64,000 nt of DNA. Origin: Bacteroidales bacterium. GTDB taxonomy: Bacteria; Bacteroidota; Bacteroidia; Bacteroidales; UBA1402. Under the pieces are notes generated by a model. That model made no database searches, was not told the DNA's origin, and saw only the letters and a list, made by a program, of their open reading frames with translations. The stretch spans positions 62,001 to 126,000 of the forward strand of contig JAJFTH010000006.1 of the NCBI GenBank assembly GCA_021373135.1, written 5' to 3'. Made by a program: the position numbers and the translations under genes. Each line of letters starts with the position of its first letter. The first letter of the stretch is position 1. This document shows, in pieces, positions 10,226-18,375 of this stretch.

Positions 10226-11247
10226 ATCACTTGCTTATCTGCATCAATCGAATCAAAAATCCTAAATAATTCTTCGACAGTTTCAGCCCGAAGCATGGCG
10301 ATACGGGTATCTCTGAAATTCGGAATACCCTTAAAAAGCGGAGTTGCAGCCAAGTGTCTGCGAATATGAATTATACCTCTCCTTTCATCCAACCTTCGCA
10401 CACTTTGTGTTACTTGCTGCTTTAAGATGTCAAGCTTCCATTTAAACGAATAAGGTGGTATTACATCAATTTTAGCGGTATTCGCAAACGACTCTTCTAT
10501 ATAACTCCCATGATTCAGGAAATATTTAACTTCCTCGAAAATCCAAGGATGTCCGATACCGGCACGCCCTATCATCACTGCATCCACACCTGTTTCGTCA
10601 AAACGTCTGCGACATATTTCCGGTGAAGTGATGTCTCCGTTTCCTATAATAGGAATGTTCATCCGCTGGTTATTTTTCACTTCCCCTATCAGAGACCAAT
10701 CGGCATCACCCGTATACATCTGTGCCCTTGTCCTTCCGTGAACGGCCAAAGCTGAAATGCCGCAATCCTGCAATGATTCAGCCAGATCGACAATAATTTT
10801 GGAACCATCATCCCAGCCTAAACGTGTTTTTACGGTAACGGGAATTTTAACGGCATCCACGACTCTGCGCGTAATTTCCAACATTTTTGGAATATCCCGG
10901 AGCATCCCTGCTCCTGCTCCTTTTCCGGCAACCTTCTTAACCGGACAACCAAAGTTGATGTCTATCATGTCAGGATTGGCCGCTTCACAAATCAGGGCAG
11001 CCTCTGCCATCGCATCCGGATTTTTTCCGTAAATCTGGATGGCTACCGGACGCTCATCATCACTGATGTGTAGTTTCTGTTGGGTTTTGTTGACATTTCG
11101 TATCAGCGCATCAGACGAAACAAATTCCGTATAGACCATATCCGCACCAAATCTTTTGCACATCAATCTGAAAGAAGGATCTGTCACATCTTCCATCGGT
11201 GCGAGAAACAAGGACTCCTTTCCAAAATCTAAATTTCCAATCTTCAT
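10219..11247 (-). CDS. dusB: tRNA-dihydrouridine synthase (DusB type)
   Basis: This 342-residue FMN enzyme reduces specific uridines in the tRNA D-loop to dihydrouridine. It has the N-terminal LAPMEDVTDPSFR segment, the catalytic cysteine C101 in INFGCPVKKV followed by GKGAGAGML, the KTRLGWDDG and HGRTRAQMY motifs, and the phosphate-binding GNGDI and GRAGIGHPW. This order fits the DusB branch. It is convergent with metF (7-base overlap of the coding ends) and divergent from the U32 gene. Confidence 0.93.
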   Translation of the reverse strand: MKIGNLDFGKESLFLAPMEDVTDPSFRLMCKRFGADMVYTEFVSSDALIRNVNKTQQKLHISDDERPVAIQIYGKNPDAMAEAALICEAANPDMIDINFGCPVKKVAGKGAGAGMLRDIPKMLEITRRVVDAVKIPVTVKTRLGWDDGSKIIVDLAESLQDCGISALAVHGRTRAQMYTGDADWSLIGEVKNNQRMNIPIIGNGDITSPEICRRRFDETGVDAVMIGRAGIGHPWIFEEVKYFLNHGSYIEESFANTAKIDVIPPYSFKWKLDILKQQVTQSVRRLDERRGIIHIRRHLAATPLFKGIPNFRDTRIAMLRAETVEELFRIFDSIDADKQVIQ

Positions 11248-11300
11248 ACTTCAACATTCATCATCCCGGAAACAATATACAGTGATACCGGAAGCTGATG

Positions 11301-11308
11301 CAAAAGTA
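11301..11308 (-). promoter_or_regulatory. -7 element for dusB
   Basis: On the minus strand it reads TACTTTTG (TAnnTTTG), about 53 bases from the dusB start. No matching -33 element is seen. Confidence 0.45.
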
Positions 11309-11361
11309 TTGATTTTTAGCCAATGGGCAGCAGAGAGACCATAGATTTCGTTCATTTGTTG

Positions 11362-11369
11362 TACTTTTG
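11362..11369 (+). promoter_or_regulatory. -7 element for the U32 peptidase-like gene
   Basis: TACTTTTG matches TAnnTTTG and lies 23 bases upstream of the ATG at 11393, giving a short leader. Confidence 0.5.
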
Positions 11370-11392
11370 CATGAAAATTAAAGATTTACAAA

Positions 11393-12664
11393 ATGCTTCA
11401 AGACACCAACATCCAACGCAAGGATTTTGAAATAATGGCTCCGGCAGGATCTTATGAATCATTGGCAGCCGCTTTTCAGGCAGGCGCAGACTCCATTTAT
11501 TTCGGCATTGAAAATCTGAATATGCGTTCCAAATCGTCCAACAACTTTACCATTCAGGATCTTAAAACAATAGCTGCCGCCTGTAAAGAACACGGCATAA
11601 AAAGCTACCTGACCGTAAACACGGTTATATACGACAAAGACATGCGCTTGATGCAGCAAATCGTTGATGCAGCCAAAGAAGCGAAAATCAGTGCCATCAT
11701 TGCAGGAGATGTGTCCGTGATGTCTTATGCCAGACAAATCGGTGTAGAGATTCACCTTTCCACTCAACTGAACATTGCAAATGTGGAAGCTCTCAAGTTT
11801 TATGCCCGGTTCGCTGACGTCGTGGTTCTGGCACGTGAACTCAACCTGGATCAGGTTGCCGAGATTCATCATCAAATCATTGAACAGAACATCTGTGGTC
11901 CAAGAGGCGAACTGGTCCGTATCGAAATGTTCTGCCACGGTGCATTGTGTATGGCCGTTTCCGGAAAATGCTACCTAAGCCTCCATGAATACAACGCCTC
12001 CGCAAACAGAGGTGCCTGTGTTCAGATTTGCAGACGCGGTTATACTGTCAAAGATAAGGAAACTGATGTCGAACTTGACATCGACAACCAATATATCCTT
12101 TCACCAAAGGATTTAAAATCCATTCATTTTATGAACAAGATGATGGATGCCGGCGTACGTGTTTTCAAGATTGAGGGACGCGCCAGAGGAGCAGAGTATG
12201 TAAAGACGGTGGTCACCTGCTATCGGGAAGCCATAGAATCTCAGCTTTCCGACACCTTCACAGAAGATAAGATCAATGTATGGAATGAGAAGCTGGCAAC
12301 AGTCTTTAATCGCGGATTCTGGGATGGCTACTATCTTGGACAACGCCTCGGTGAATGGACTCACAAATACGGTTCTTCTGCCACCAAACGGAAAATCCTG
12401 ATAGGAAAAGGCATCAAGTATTATTCCAAACTCGGTGTTGCAGAATTCCTCATTGAAAGCCAAGATCTGAATGTGGGAGACGAAATTCTCATCACCGGGC
12501 CGACAACAGGTGCCGTTGAATCGGTTGTCGAAGAAATCCGTGTCGATCTGAAGTCGGTTCTGAAAGCAGTAAAAGGGGAAAACATTTCCATTCCCATCAA
12601 GGAAAAAATTCGTCCTTCCGACAAACTCTATAAACTGGTGGAAGCGGAAAAATCATTCATGTAA
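11393..12664 (+). CDS. Peptidase U32 family protein (RNA-hydroxylation type)
   Basis: This 423-residue protein has the U32 family signature at about residues 178-193 (EMFCHGALCMAVSGKC), with the paired ANRGACVQICRRGY cysteines downstream. These Cys are thought to hold an Fe-S cluster. The family was named as collagenase-like peptidases, but E. coli members (YegQ/TrhP, YdcP/RlhA) act in prephenate-dependent hydroxylation of tRNA or 23S rRNA, so an RNA-modification role is more likely than proteolysis. The N-terminal MAPAGSYESLAAAFQAGADSIYFG region is the barrel entry. Which member it is cannot be settled from sequence alone. Confidence 0.88.
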   Translation: MLQDTNIQRKDFEIMAPAGSYESLAAAFQAGADSIYFGIENLNMRSKSSNNFTIQDLKTIAAACKEHGIKSYLTVNTVIYDKDMRLMQQIVDAAKEAKISAIIAGDVSVMSYARQIGVEIHLSTQLNIANVEALKFYARFADVVVLARELNLDQVAEIHHQIIEQNICGPRGELVRIEMFCHGALCMAVSGKCYLSLHEYNASANRGACVQICRRGYTVKDKETDVELDIDNQYILSPKDLKSIHFMNKMMDAGVRVFKIEGRARGAEYVKTVVTCYREAIESQLSDTFTEDKINVWNEKLATVFNRGFWDGYYLGQRLGEWTHKYGSSATKRKILIGKGIKYYSKLGVAEFLIESQDLNVGDEILITGPTTGAVESVVEEIRVDLKSVLKAVKGENISIPIKEKIRPSDKLYKLVEAEKSFM

Positions 12665-12721
12665 TAAGTGAATCAAAAGTAAATAAAAACGAGTATATTA
12701 ATTTTATATTAATATTTTATT

Positions 12722-12729
12722 TATATTTG
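12722..12729 (+). promoter_or_regulatory. -7 element for the thioesterase-dprA unit
   Basis: TATATTTG matches TAnnTTTG. Transcription starting just downstream rules out the in-frame TTG at 12727 as the start and supports the ATG at 12751. Confidence 0.55.
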
Positions 12730-12750
12730 CATCAAAATAAGTATAGAAAA

Positions 12751-13149
12751 ATGGGGAAATATAGTCTGCAACTTCGGGTCAGGGATTATGAATGTGACCT
12801 TCAGGGCATTGTGAACAATGCCAATTATCAGCATTATCTGGAACATGCCCGTCACGAATTCATCAAAACGCTCGGATTGAGTTTTTCGGAACTGCATGCT
12901 CAAGGAGTCGACTTTGTAGTGGCCCGAATAGAAATGGCCTTCAAAACGCCACTAAAAAGCGGTGATGATTTTATCATCACCGTGACGGTTAAAAAAGAAG
13001 GAATCCGTTGGGTCTTTCTTCAAGACATTTACCGACTTCCCGACCAAAAAATAGTGGTAAAAGGTAAAGTGGACACCGTCTCCGTCATCCATGGAAAACT
13101 TGCAAACTACGAGCCTTTTGACAAAATATTCTGTCAGGAGAAAGCGTAG
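12751..13149 (+). CDS. Acyl-CoA thioesterase, hotdog fold (YbgC/4HBT family)
   Basis: This 132-residue protein has the hotdog-fold 4-hydroxybenzoyl-CoA thioesterase signature, with an N-terminal LRVRDYECDLQGIVNNANY. The Asp of DLQGIVNN occupies the usual catalytic position of this class (DxxGHVNN-like). It probably hydrolyses a short or medium acyl-CoA; the substrate is unknown. The start was set at 12751 because a TTG further upstream lies inside the promoter. It ends one base before the dprA start, so the two genes are co-transcribed. Confidence 0.88.
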   Translation: MGKYSLQLRVRDYECDLQGIVNNANYQHYLEHARHEFIKTLGLSFSELHAQGVDFVVARIEMAFKTPLKSGDDFIITVTVKKEGIRWVFLQDIYRLPDQKIVVKGKVDTVSVIHGKLANYEPFDKIFCQEKA

Positions 13150-13150
13150 T

Positions 13151-14254
13151 ATGGATGAAACGTTGCGCTACAAAATTGCTCTTTCTCTCATTCCTGGTCT
13201 TAATGCCGTAGAAAGAAGACTTTTGCTGGATCATTTCGGATCTGCGGAAGCTGTTTTTTCAAAGGAAAGACTAAATCAGGCCAATGACCTAAATCCCAAA
13301 ATACGGAAAAACATACTTCAGGGTACAGCCTTGCAAAAAGCAGATGAAGAAATCATCAACATCGAAAAGAATCACATACAAGTGTGCTTTATCAATGATG
13401 ACAACTACCCGAAAAGGTTAAAGGCCTGCCCGGATGCGCCCGTTATCATATACAGCAAAGGCCTCAGTGATTTGAATGCAAGCAAAGTTCTGGCCATTGT
13501 GGGCACACGCCATGCCACAACTTATGGAAAAAGCCTGACAGAACATTTAGTGCGTGATTTGGCTCAAGTCTTTCCCGATATCATCATTCTGAGTGGTTTG
13601 GCTTACGGAATTGATATCTGCGCCCACAAGGCTGCAATAGCCAACAACCTGAATACAGTGGCAGTTCTTGGACATGGACTGCAAGAGATCTATCCGGTCA
13701 TGCACAGGGATATTGCTGCAAAAATGCAGTGTAACGGCTCATTAATCACTGAATTACCTTGGGGCACACCGTCCGCAGGATGGCGATTTATCCAAAGGAA
13801 CAGACTTGTTGCCGGAATGAGCGATGCTTGTATCGTCATTGAATCGGCAGAAAAAGGCGGCTCACTCATTACAGCCCAAATGACATCAGACTATGGTAAA
13901 GATGTTTTTGCCTTTCCCGGTCGTCCATGTGACGAATATTCAAGAGGTTGCAACCTTCTCATCAAAAAGCAGATAGCCGGATTGATCGAATCGGCGGAAG
14001 ATGTAATCACAGGCATGAATTGGACTACATCACAGAAAAATAAGCAAATTCAAAGATGTCTTTTCCCTGATTTAAATCCACCGGAAGAACGTTTATACCA
14101 TTGCATGACCATAGGTGAAAAACAAAGTGTCAATGAATTGGCCATCCAAATGGAGACAAAAATAGGAGAAACTCTTTCCCTCTTGTTGCAGCTGGAAATG
14201 GCAGGGTTGGTAGAAGCATTGCCTGGAGGACTTTACTGCAAAAAGGAAATTTAA
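13151..14254 (+). CDS. dprA: DNA-processing protein DprA
   Basis: This 367-residue protein is DprA/Smf, which loads RecA onto incoming single-stranded DNA during natural transformation. An N-terminal helical SAM-like region is followed by the Rossmann-like core with VGTRHATTYG, SGLAYGIDICAHKAA, RNRLVAGMSD and the EKGGSLITAQ segment. A C-terminal winged-helix-like region (NELAIQMETKIGETLSLLLQLE) ends it. The start is the ATG one base after the thioesterase stop; the open frame further upstream overlaps that gene. It is convergent with the deacetylase gene (4-base overlap). A HhH-domain outer-membrane candidate (36760) elsewhere in the window may be related to DNA uptake. Confidence 0.95.
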   Translation: MDETLRYKIALSLIPGLNAVERRLLLDHFGSAEAVFSKERLNQANDLNPKIRKNILQGTALQKADEEIINIEKNHIQVCFINDDNYPKRLKACPDAPVIIYSKGLSDLNASKVLAIVGTRHATTYGKSLTEHLVRDLAQVFPDIIILSGLAYGIDICAHKAAIANNLNTVAVLGHGLQEIYPVMHRDIAAKMQCNGSLITELPWGTPSAGWRFIQRNRLVAGMSDACIVIESAEKGGSLITAQMTSDYGKDVFAFPGRPCDEYSRGCNLLIKKQIAGLIESAEDVITGMNWTTSQKNKQIQRCLFPDLNPPEERLYHCMTIGEKQSVNELAIQMETKIGETLSLLLQLEMAGLVEALPGGLYCKKEI

Positions 14255-14859
14255 AGCGTCTTGAATTGATAACCTTCCTGAAGGAGGAATTCAACAGCTC
14301 TTGGCATGGCATAACGCATATTGCGTTCCGCTTTCAGGGAATCATGAAAAACGATGATTGACCCGTTTCTGGTATATTTTTTGACAATATTCAGAACCCT
14401 TTTTTCAGGAATATCCTTATCATAATCACGACTGATCACATCCCAAAAAATGACTTTGTATTTCTTTTTGACCTCATGATACTGAAATTTGCGCAAGCCT
14501 CCATGTGGCGGACGGAATAAATCACTGTCAATATACTCCGTAGCTTTTTCGACATTGGCTATGTATTTTCGGGAAGTCGTAAAGAACCCCCTCAAATGAT
14601 TATAAGTATGATTTCCTATTTGATGTCCACGCCGAATAACATCCTGATAAATCTCAGGATATCTCATGACATTCTCACCAACACAAAAAAAAGTGGCCTT
14701 CACACCGTATTTATCTAAAATATCCAACACCCAAGGGGTAACCTCGGGTATTGGACCATCATCAAAAGTGAGATATATTGTCTTTTCTTTGGAGTTCTTA
14801 CGCCATATCGACCCCCAATAGAACCGGCGAAATAAAGAAGGAAGTTGTTCTATCCACAT
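14251..14859 (-). CDS. Polysaccharide deacetylase (NodB homology, CE4-like)
   Basis: This 202-residue protein carries the NodB motifs: TFDDGP (T31-P36, with the catalytic base and a metal Asp), H84-T-Y-N-H88 as the metal-binding histidines, and RPPHGG (R116-G121). It is predicted to remove N- or O-acetyl groups from a glycan such as peptidoglycan or a surface polysaccharide. No clear signal peptide is seen; the N-terminus (IEQLPSLFRRFYWGSIWR) is aromatic and basic and may be membrane-associated. It starts 5 bases after the DUF2723 gene, so the pair is co-transcribed. Confidence 0.9.
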   Translation of the reverse strand: MWIEQLPSLFRRFYWGSIWRKNSKEKTIYLTFDDGPIPEVTPWVLDILDKYGVKATFFCVGENVMRYPEIYQDVIRRGHQIGNHTYNHLRGFFTTSRKYIANVEKATEYIDSDLFRPPHGGLRKFQYHEVKKKYKVIFWDVISRDYDKDIPEKRVLNIVKKYTRNGSIIVFHDSLKAERNMRYAMPRAVEFLLQEGYQFKTL

Positions 14860-14864
14860 TTAAA

Positions 14865-17800
14865 TTAATGATTACTTCCGTATTGGGCGTTTCTATAAGC
14901 TTGATATTGCTGATACAACTGTCCGTGTTTCTGAAAATCTTTCATATATATCTGTACTTTATCTTTATCATACTGACTCAGAATTGCCAGAATCTCCTGC
15001 ATGGTATATAAATAAGCATTGACCAATGAACTTGCTGAATTGTATTCTACCGGCTTCAGGGTATATGCCCAATTCAAATATTCCAAACTGACATTGGCAC
15101 AACGTTTCAGTATTGGATAAGCCTTTTCCGGTTTGCCTAATTTGTAATATATTTCTGCCATGGCAACATTATGATAATTAGGCGCAACCGTATTCATCGG
15201 AATGACCTTCATACAATAATCAATCGCCTTTTCGGCTTTTTCCTTTTTACCTTCCTCATAAAGAGCGTTCGCCAATATGGAAAATAACATACGGTGTGTA
15301 CAACACATTCTCAGATTGTTTTCATCCAAATAGACCTTTGGATCCTGAATGTTTCCCCAATGGTATTTATGCATCATTAAATCGTACATCTTATCGGTAT
15401 TGACGATCGGTTCACCATTCACACTCTTCATAGGAGTAATCTTATTAGCCAGACCTTCCTGCAAGAATGAACTCTTCAGTCCAAGGAATTGAGATTCATC
15501 CACGGTAACAGCATAATAAATCGGGCGTTTCCATTTGTTCACCTGAAGCATTTTAAGAATTGCCAATTCCTGTTTGCCCAGATAAGATTTGCTACCAAGA
15601 TTGATGTGCAACTGAGGAACTATCTTATCTGCAAATTTTGGTTCCAGATATTTATTCGCCATCACCTGGGCCGGATCTATATCAATATAAATCTTGTTTG
15701 CAGGAATAAAATCCATTTGTTCGTCATATCCGGGAACCTGTTTGTATCGGGGATCATTTGTTTCAAACCACTCCATGGCCATATCAAGACTAATTGAATC
15801 ATCGGTCAATTTGATGATACGCGCAACATCACGTTTGCCGTTTGAGTACATGTCTTTCGTCCAATTGATAGGCAGCGCGTCAGATGTATAATAAGGCCTG
15901 CGCATTTGATCTATATACCAGTCTGTCTGTAAATAGCTCAGATTACATACACGAACATCCGGTCTGACACCTTCTACCTCCTGAATATACCACAAGGGGA
16001 AAGTATCGTTATCTCCGTTCGTAAAGATAATAGCATTCTTATCACAAGATATCAGGTAGTTGTAGGCAAAATCGCGGCAAGTATAGCGATTTGAACGATC
16101 ATGGTCATTCCAGTTTTCCGTTGCCATCAAAACAGGGACATATAAACACAACAACGTTCCGACAATAGCAGCCGGAGTTTCAGGCAATAACTTCCTAAGT
16201 CCTTTAATCAAGAGTGGAACGCCAAGCCCGATCCAGATGGTAAACGCATAAAAAGATCCCGCATAAGCATAATCCCTTTCACGAGGCTGCAGCGGAGTTT
16301 GATTCAAATAGAGCACGATGGCAAGTCCAGTCATAAAGAACAGGAAAAAAGTAATCCAGAAACCCTGGACACCTTTATCACCCTTGGAAGCCTGAAAAAG
16401 AATTCCGAGAATTCCGAGCAACAATGGTAACAAATAATATTTATTATGTCCTTTGTTGTTGTTCAGTTCAGAAGGCAGATTCGATTGATTTCCGACCAGC
16501 ATATTGTCTATCGCATTGATACCCGTTATCCAGTTACCATTTTGGATTTCACCATGGCCCTGAATGTCATTCTGTCGTCCGGAGAAGTTCCACATGAAAT
16601 AACGCCAATACATGAAATTGACCTGATAAGAGAAGAAATAGCGCAAGTTTTCCGTCATGGTCGGTTGCATCACTGTCTGAGTCTCTCCGCAACGATTATA
16701 GGTCACAGGTCTGCCCCTGAAATTGGACCACATCTTGTAGGCCTGCACATGATCTGCCCGATTACTGTACATCCTTGGGAAAAACATGTTGCATTCGTTC
16801 ACCATCGCCGGAGTTTGCTTATAACTGGAGATGATATATCTATCCTTTTCATCGGGAGAAACTTTCGCTTTTTCGTTCCAAATCGCGCCTCCCTTTTTAT
16901 AAACAGGCACACAATTCCTTCCCTCAGAATTCCAGGAAATGTCAGATGCAAAAGTTTCACCATAAATCAAAGGTGTTTCACCATATTGTTCACGGTTCAG
17001 ATAACGTTCCAGCGTAAACATATTGTTCGGTGAGTTCTGATCCATGGGAGGTTGAGCACATGAACGGATGACGGTAACACCATAACTTGAATAGCCGATC
17101 AACATCACCATCAAAGATAGTAGGACAGTGTTCATAAACCTTGGATTGATGCCTTTCCATAAAAAAGTCAGGGAAATGACTGCACCACAAAGCAATATCC
17201 ACAAAAAGGCACTGTTGCCAAAGAAAGGGATTCCGACCAAAATAATGTTGACACAAAAAGCGATTTTCATCCTTAGCTCGCTTTTTCCTGAGAATGTTTC
17301 ACGAAGTCCCCAAATAATGACCCCGATCATGATGATCACATAGACTATGGCACCGGTATTGAAAGAAAAACCAAAAACATTCACAAACAACAAATCAAAC
17401 CATCCTGCCATATTGACGAAACCAGGAACGATTCCGTAAAGCACAATCGCAACCAAGGCTGCTGAAGCAACCAAGGCAAGCAGGGAACCTTTTACATCAA
17501 CTTTTTTAGCTTTTTTGAAATAATAGACAAGGACAAGAGCAGGGATACACAGTAGGTTCAACAAATGGACACCGATAGAAAGGCCCATCAGGTAAGCAAT
17601 GAAAATGATCCAACGGTCGGAATGAGGCTCATCCGCAATATCTTCCCATTTTAAGATGGCCCAGAAAACGACAGCTGTAAATAAAGAGGAAAAGGCATAA
17701 ACTTCGCCTTCTACTGCCGAGAACCAAAATGTATCCGAAAAAGTATAAGCCAAAGCTCCAACGAATCCGGCACCTAAAATGGTGATGATTTCTCCCGTCG

Positions 17801-18137
17801 TCATATGATTCTCATCCTTTGGCACAATTTTCTTCGCCAGATGAGTAATGGTCCAGAATAAAAAGAGTATGGTCAAGGCACTAAACAATGCAGACATCGT
17901 ATTGATCATTTTTGCAACCATGGTCGGATCAGAAGCAAAATCTGCAAAGAAACGGCCGATCAACATAAAGAACGGTGCTCCGGGTGGATGTCCTACATCC
18001 ATTTTATAGGCAGTAGAAATAAATTCCCCGCAATCCCAGAAACTTGCCGTAGGCTCAATCGTTAATAAATAGGTTACTGCAGCAATGACAAAGGCAATCC
18101 ATCCTGACACATTATTCGCAAGCTTGAAATTTTTCAT
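14865..18137 (-). CDS. DUF2723 multi-pass membrane protein with C-terminal TPR-like region
   Basis: This 1090-residue protein belongs to the DUF2723 family, found mainly in Bacteroidetes. The N-terminal two thirds hold many hydrophobic segments. Soon after the first comes TASFWDCGEFISTAYKM, whose acidic pair in the first loop recalls protein O-mannosyltransferases and other GT-C enzymes. A long soluble region follows, and the last ~150 residues look like TPR helices (EEGKKEKAEKAIDYCMKVIP, YYKLGKPEKAYPILKRC). A lipid-linked-sugar glycosyltransferase role in the envelope is an inference from fold resemblance. It shares an operon with the deacetylase. Confidence 0.85.
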   Translation of the reverse strand: MKNFKLANNVSGWIAFVIAAVTYLLTIEPTASFWDCGEFISTAYKMDVGHPPGAPFFMLIGRFFADFASDPTMVAKMINTMSALFSALTILFLFWTITHLAKKIVPKDENHMTTGEIITILGAGFVGALAYTFSDTFWFSAVEGEVYAFSSLFTAVVFWAILKWEDIADEPHSDRWIIFIAYLMGLSIGVHLLNLLCIPALVLVYYFKKAKKVDVKGSLLALVASAALVAIVLYGIVPGFVNMAGWFDLLFVNVFGFSFNTGAIVYVIIMIGVIIWGLRETFSGKSELRMKIAFCVNIILVGIPFFGNSAFLWILLCGAVISLTFLWKGINPRFMNTVLLSLMVMLIGYSSYGVTVIRSCAQPPMDQNSPNNMFTLERYLNREQYGETPLIYGETFASDISWNSEGRNCVPVYKKGGAIWNEKAKVSPDEKDRYIISSYKQTPAMVNECNMFFPRMYSNRADHVQAYKMWSNFRGRPVTYNRCGETQTVMQPTMTENLRYFFSYQVNFMYWRYFMWNFSGRQNDIQGHGEIQNGNWITGINAIDNMLVGNQSNLPSELNNNKGHNKYYLLPLLLGILGILFQASKGDKGVQGFWITFFLFFMTGLAIVLYLNQTPLQPRERDYAYAGSFYAFTIWIGLGVPLLIKGLRKLLPETPAAIVGTLLCLYVPVLMATENWNDHDRSNRYTCRDFAYNYLISCDKNAIIFTNGDNDTFPLWYIQEVEGVRPDVRVCNLSYLQTDWYIDQMRRPYYTSDALPINWTKDMYSNGKRDVARIIKLTDDSISLDMAMEWFETNDPRYKQVPGYDEQMDFIPANKIYIDIDPAQVMANKYLEPKFADKIVPQLHINLGSKSYLGKQELAILKMLQVNKWKRPIYYAVTVDESQFLGLKSSFLQEGLANKITPMKSVNGEPIVNTDKMYDLMMHKYHWGNIQDPKVYLDENNLRMCCTHRMLFSILANALYEEGKKEKAEKAIDYCMKVIPMNTVAPNYHNVAMAEIYYKLGKPEKAYPILKRCANVSLEYLNWAYTLKPVEYNSASSLVNAYLYTMQEILAILSQYDKDKVQIYMKDFQKHGQLYQQYQAYRNAQYGSNH

Positions 18138-18236
18138 ACGAACGATTTAATTTTTATTGGGATATATTCGATGCACTTCCTCTTGGAAAATAGACAGGGA
18201 AATGCATGTGTTTGTACTTTTAACGGATTAAAGCGA

Positions 18237-18244
18237 CAAAGATA
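18237..18244 (-). promoter_or_regulatory. -7 element for the DUF2723-deacetylase operon
   Basis: On the minus strand it reads TATCTTTG (TAnnTTTG), giving a leader of about 90 bases. Confidence 0.45.
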
Positions 18245-18328
18245 AAAAAAAGCAACAATATTCTCCTCTTAAAAAAAGCCAACCAGGACATTTTGACAGA
18301 TAAAAAAACATTCTTTAAATATTATCCC

Positions 18329-18336
18329 TATTTTTG
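18329..18336 (+). promoter_or_regulatory. -7 element for the M16 peptidase gene
   Basis: TATTTTTG matches TAnnTTTG, about 40 bases upstream of the ATG at 18376. Confidence 0.5.
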
Positions 18337-18375
18337 TTGAAATATAATCATACCTAAATTAATAAATGACAACGT

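Noticed and set aside
12727..12750. Upstream TTG start for the thioesterase
   Set aside because: The TTG is part of the TATATTTG promoter element, so it would not be transcribed as a start. The ATG at 12751 gives the normal N-terminus.
16446..17033. 195-codon plus-strand frame opposite the DUF2723 gene
   Set aside because: It is antisense to a conserved membrane protein and has no promoter, signal or recognisable motif.
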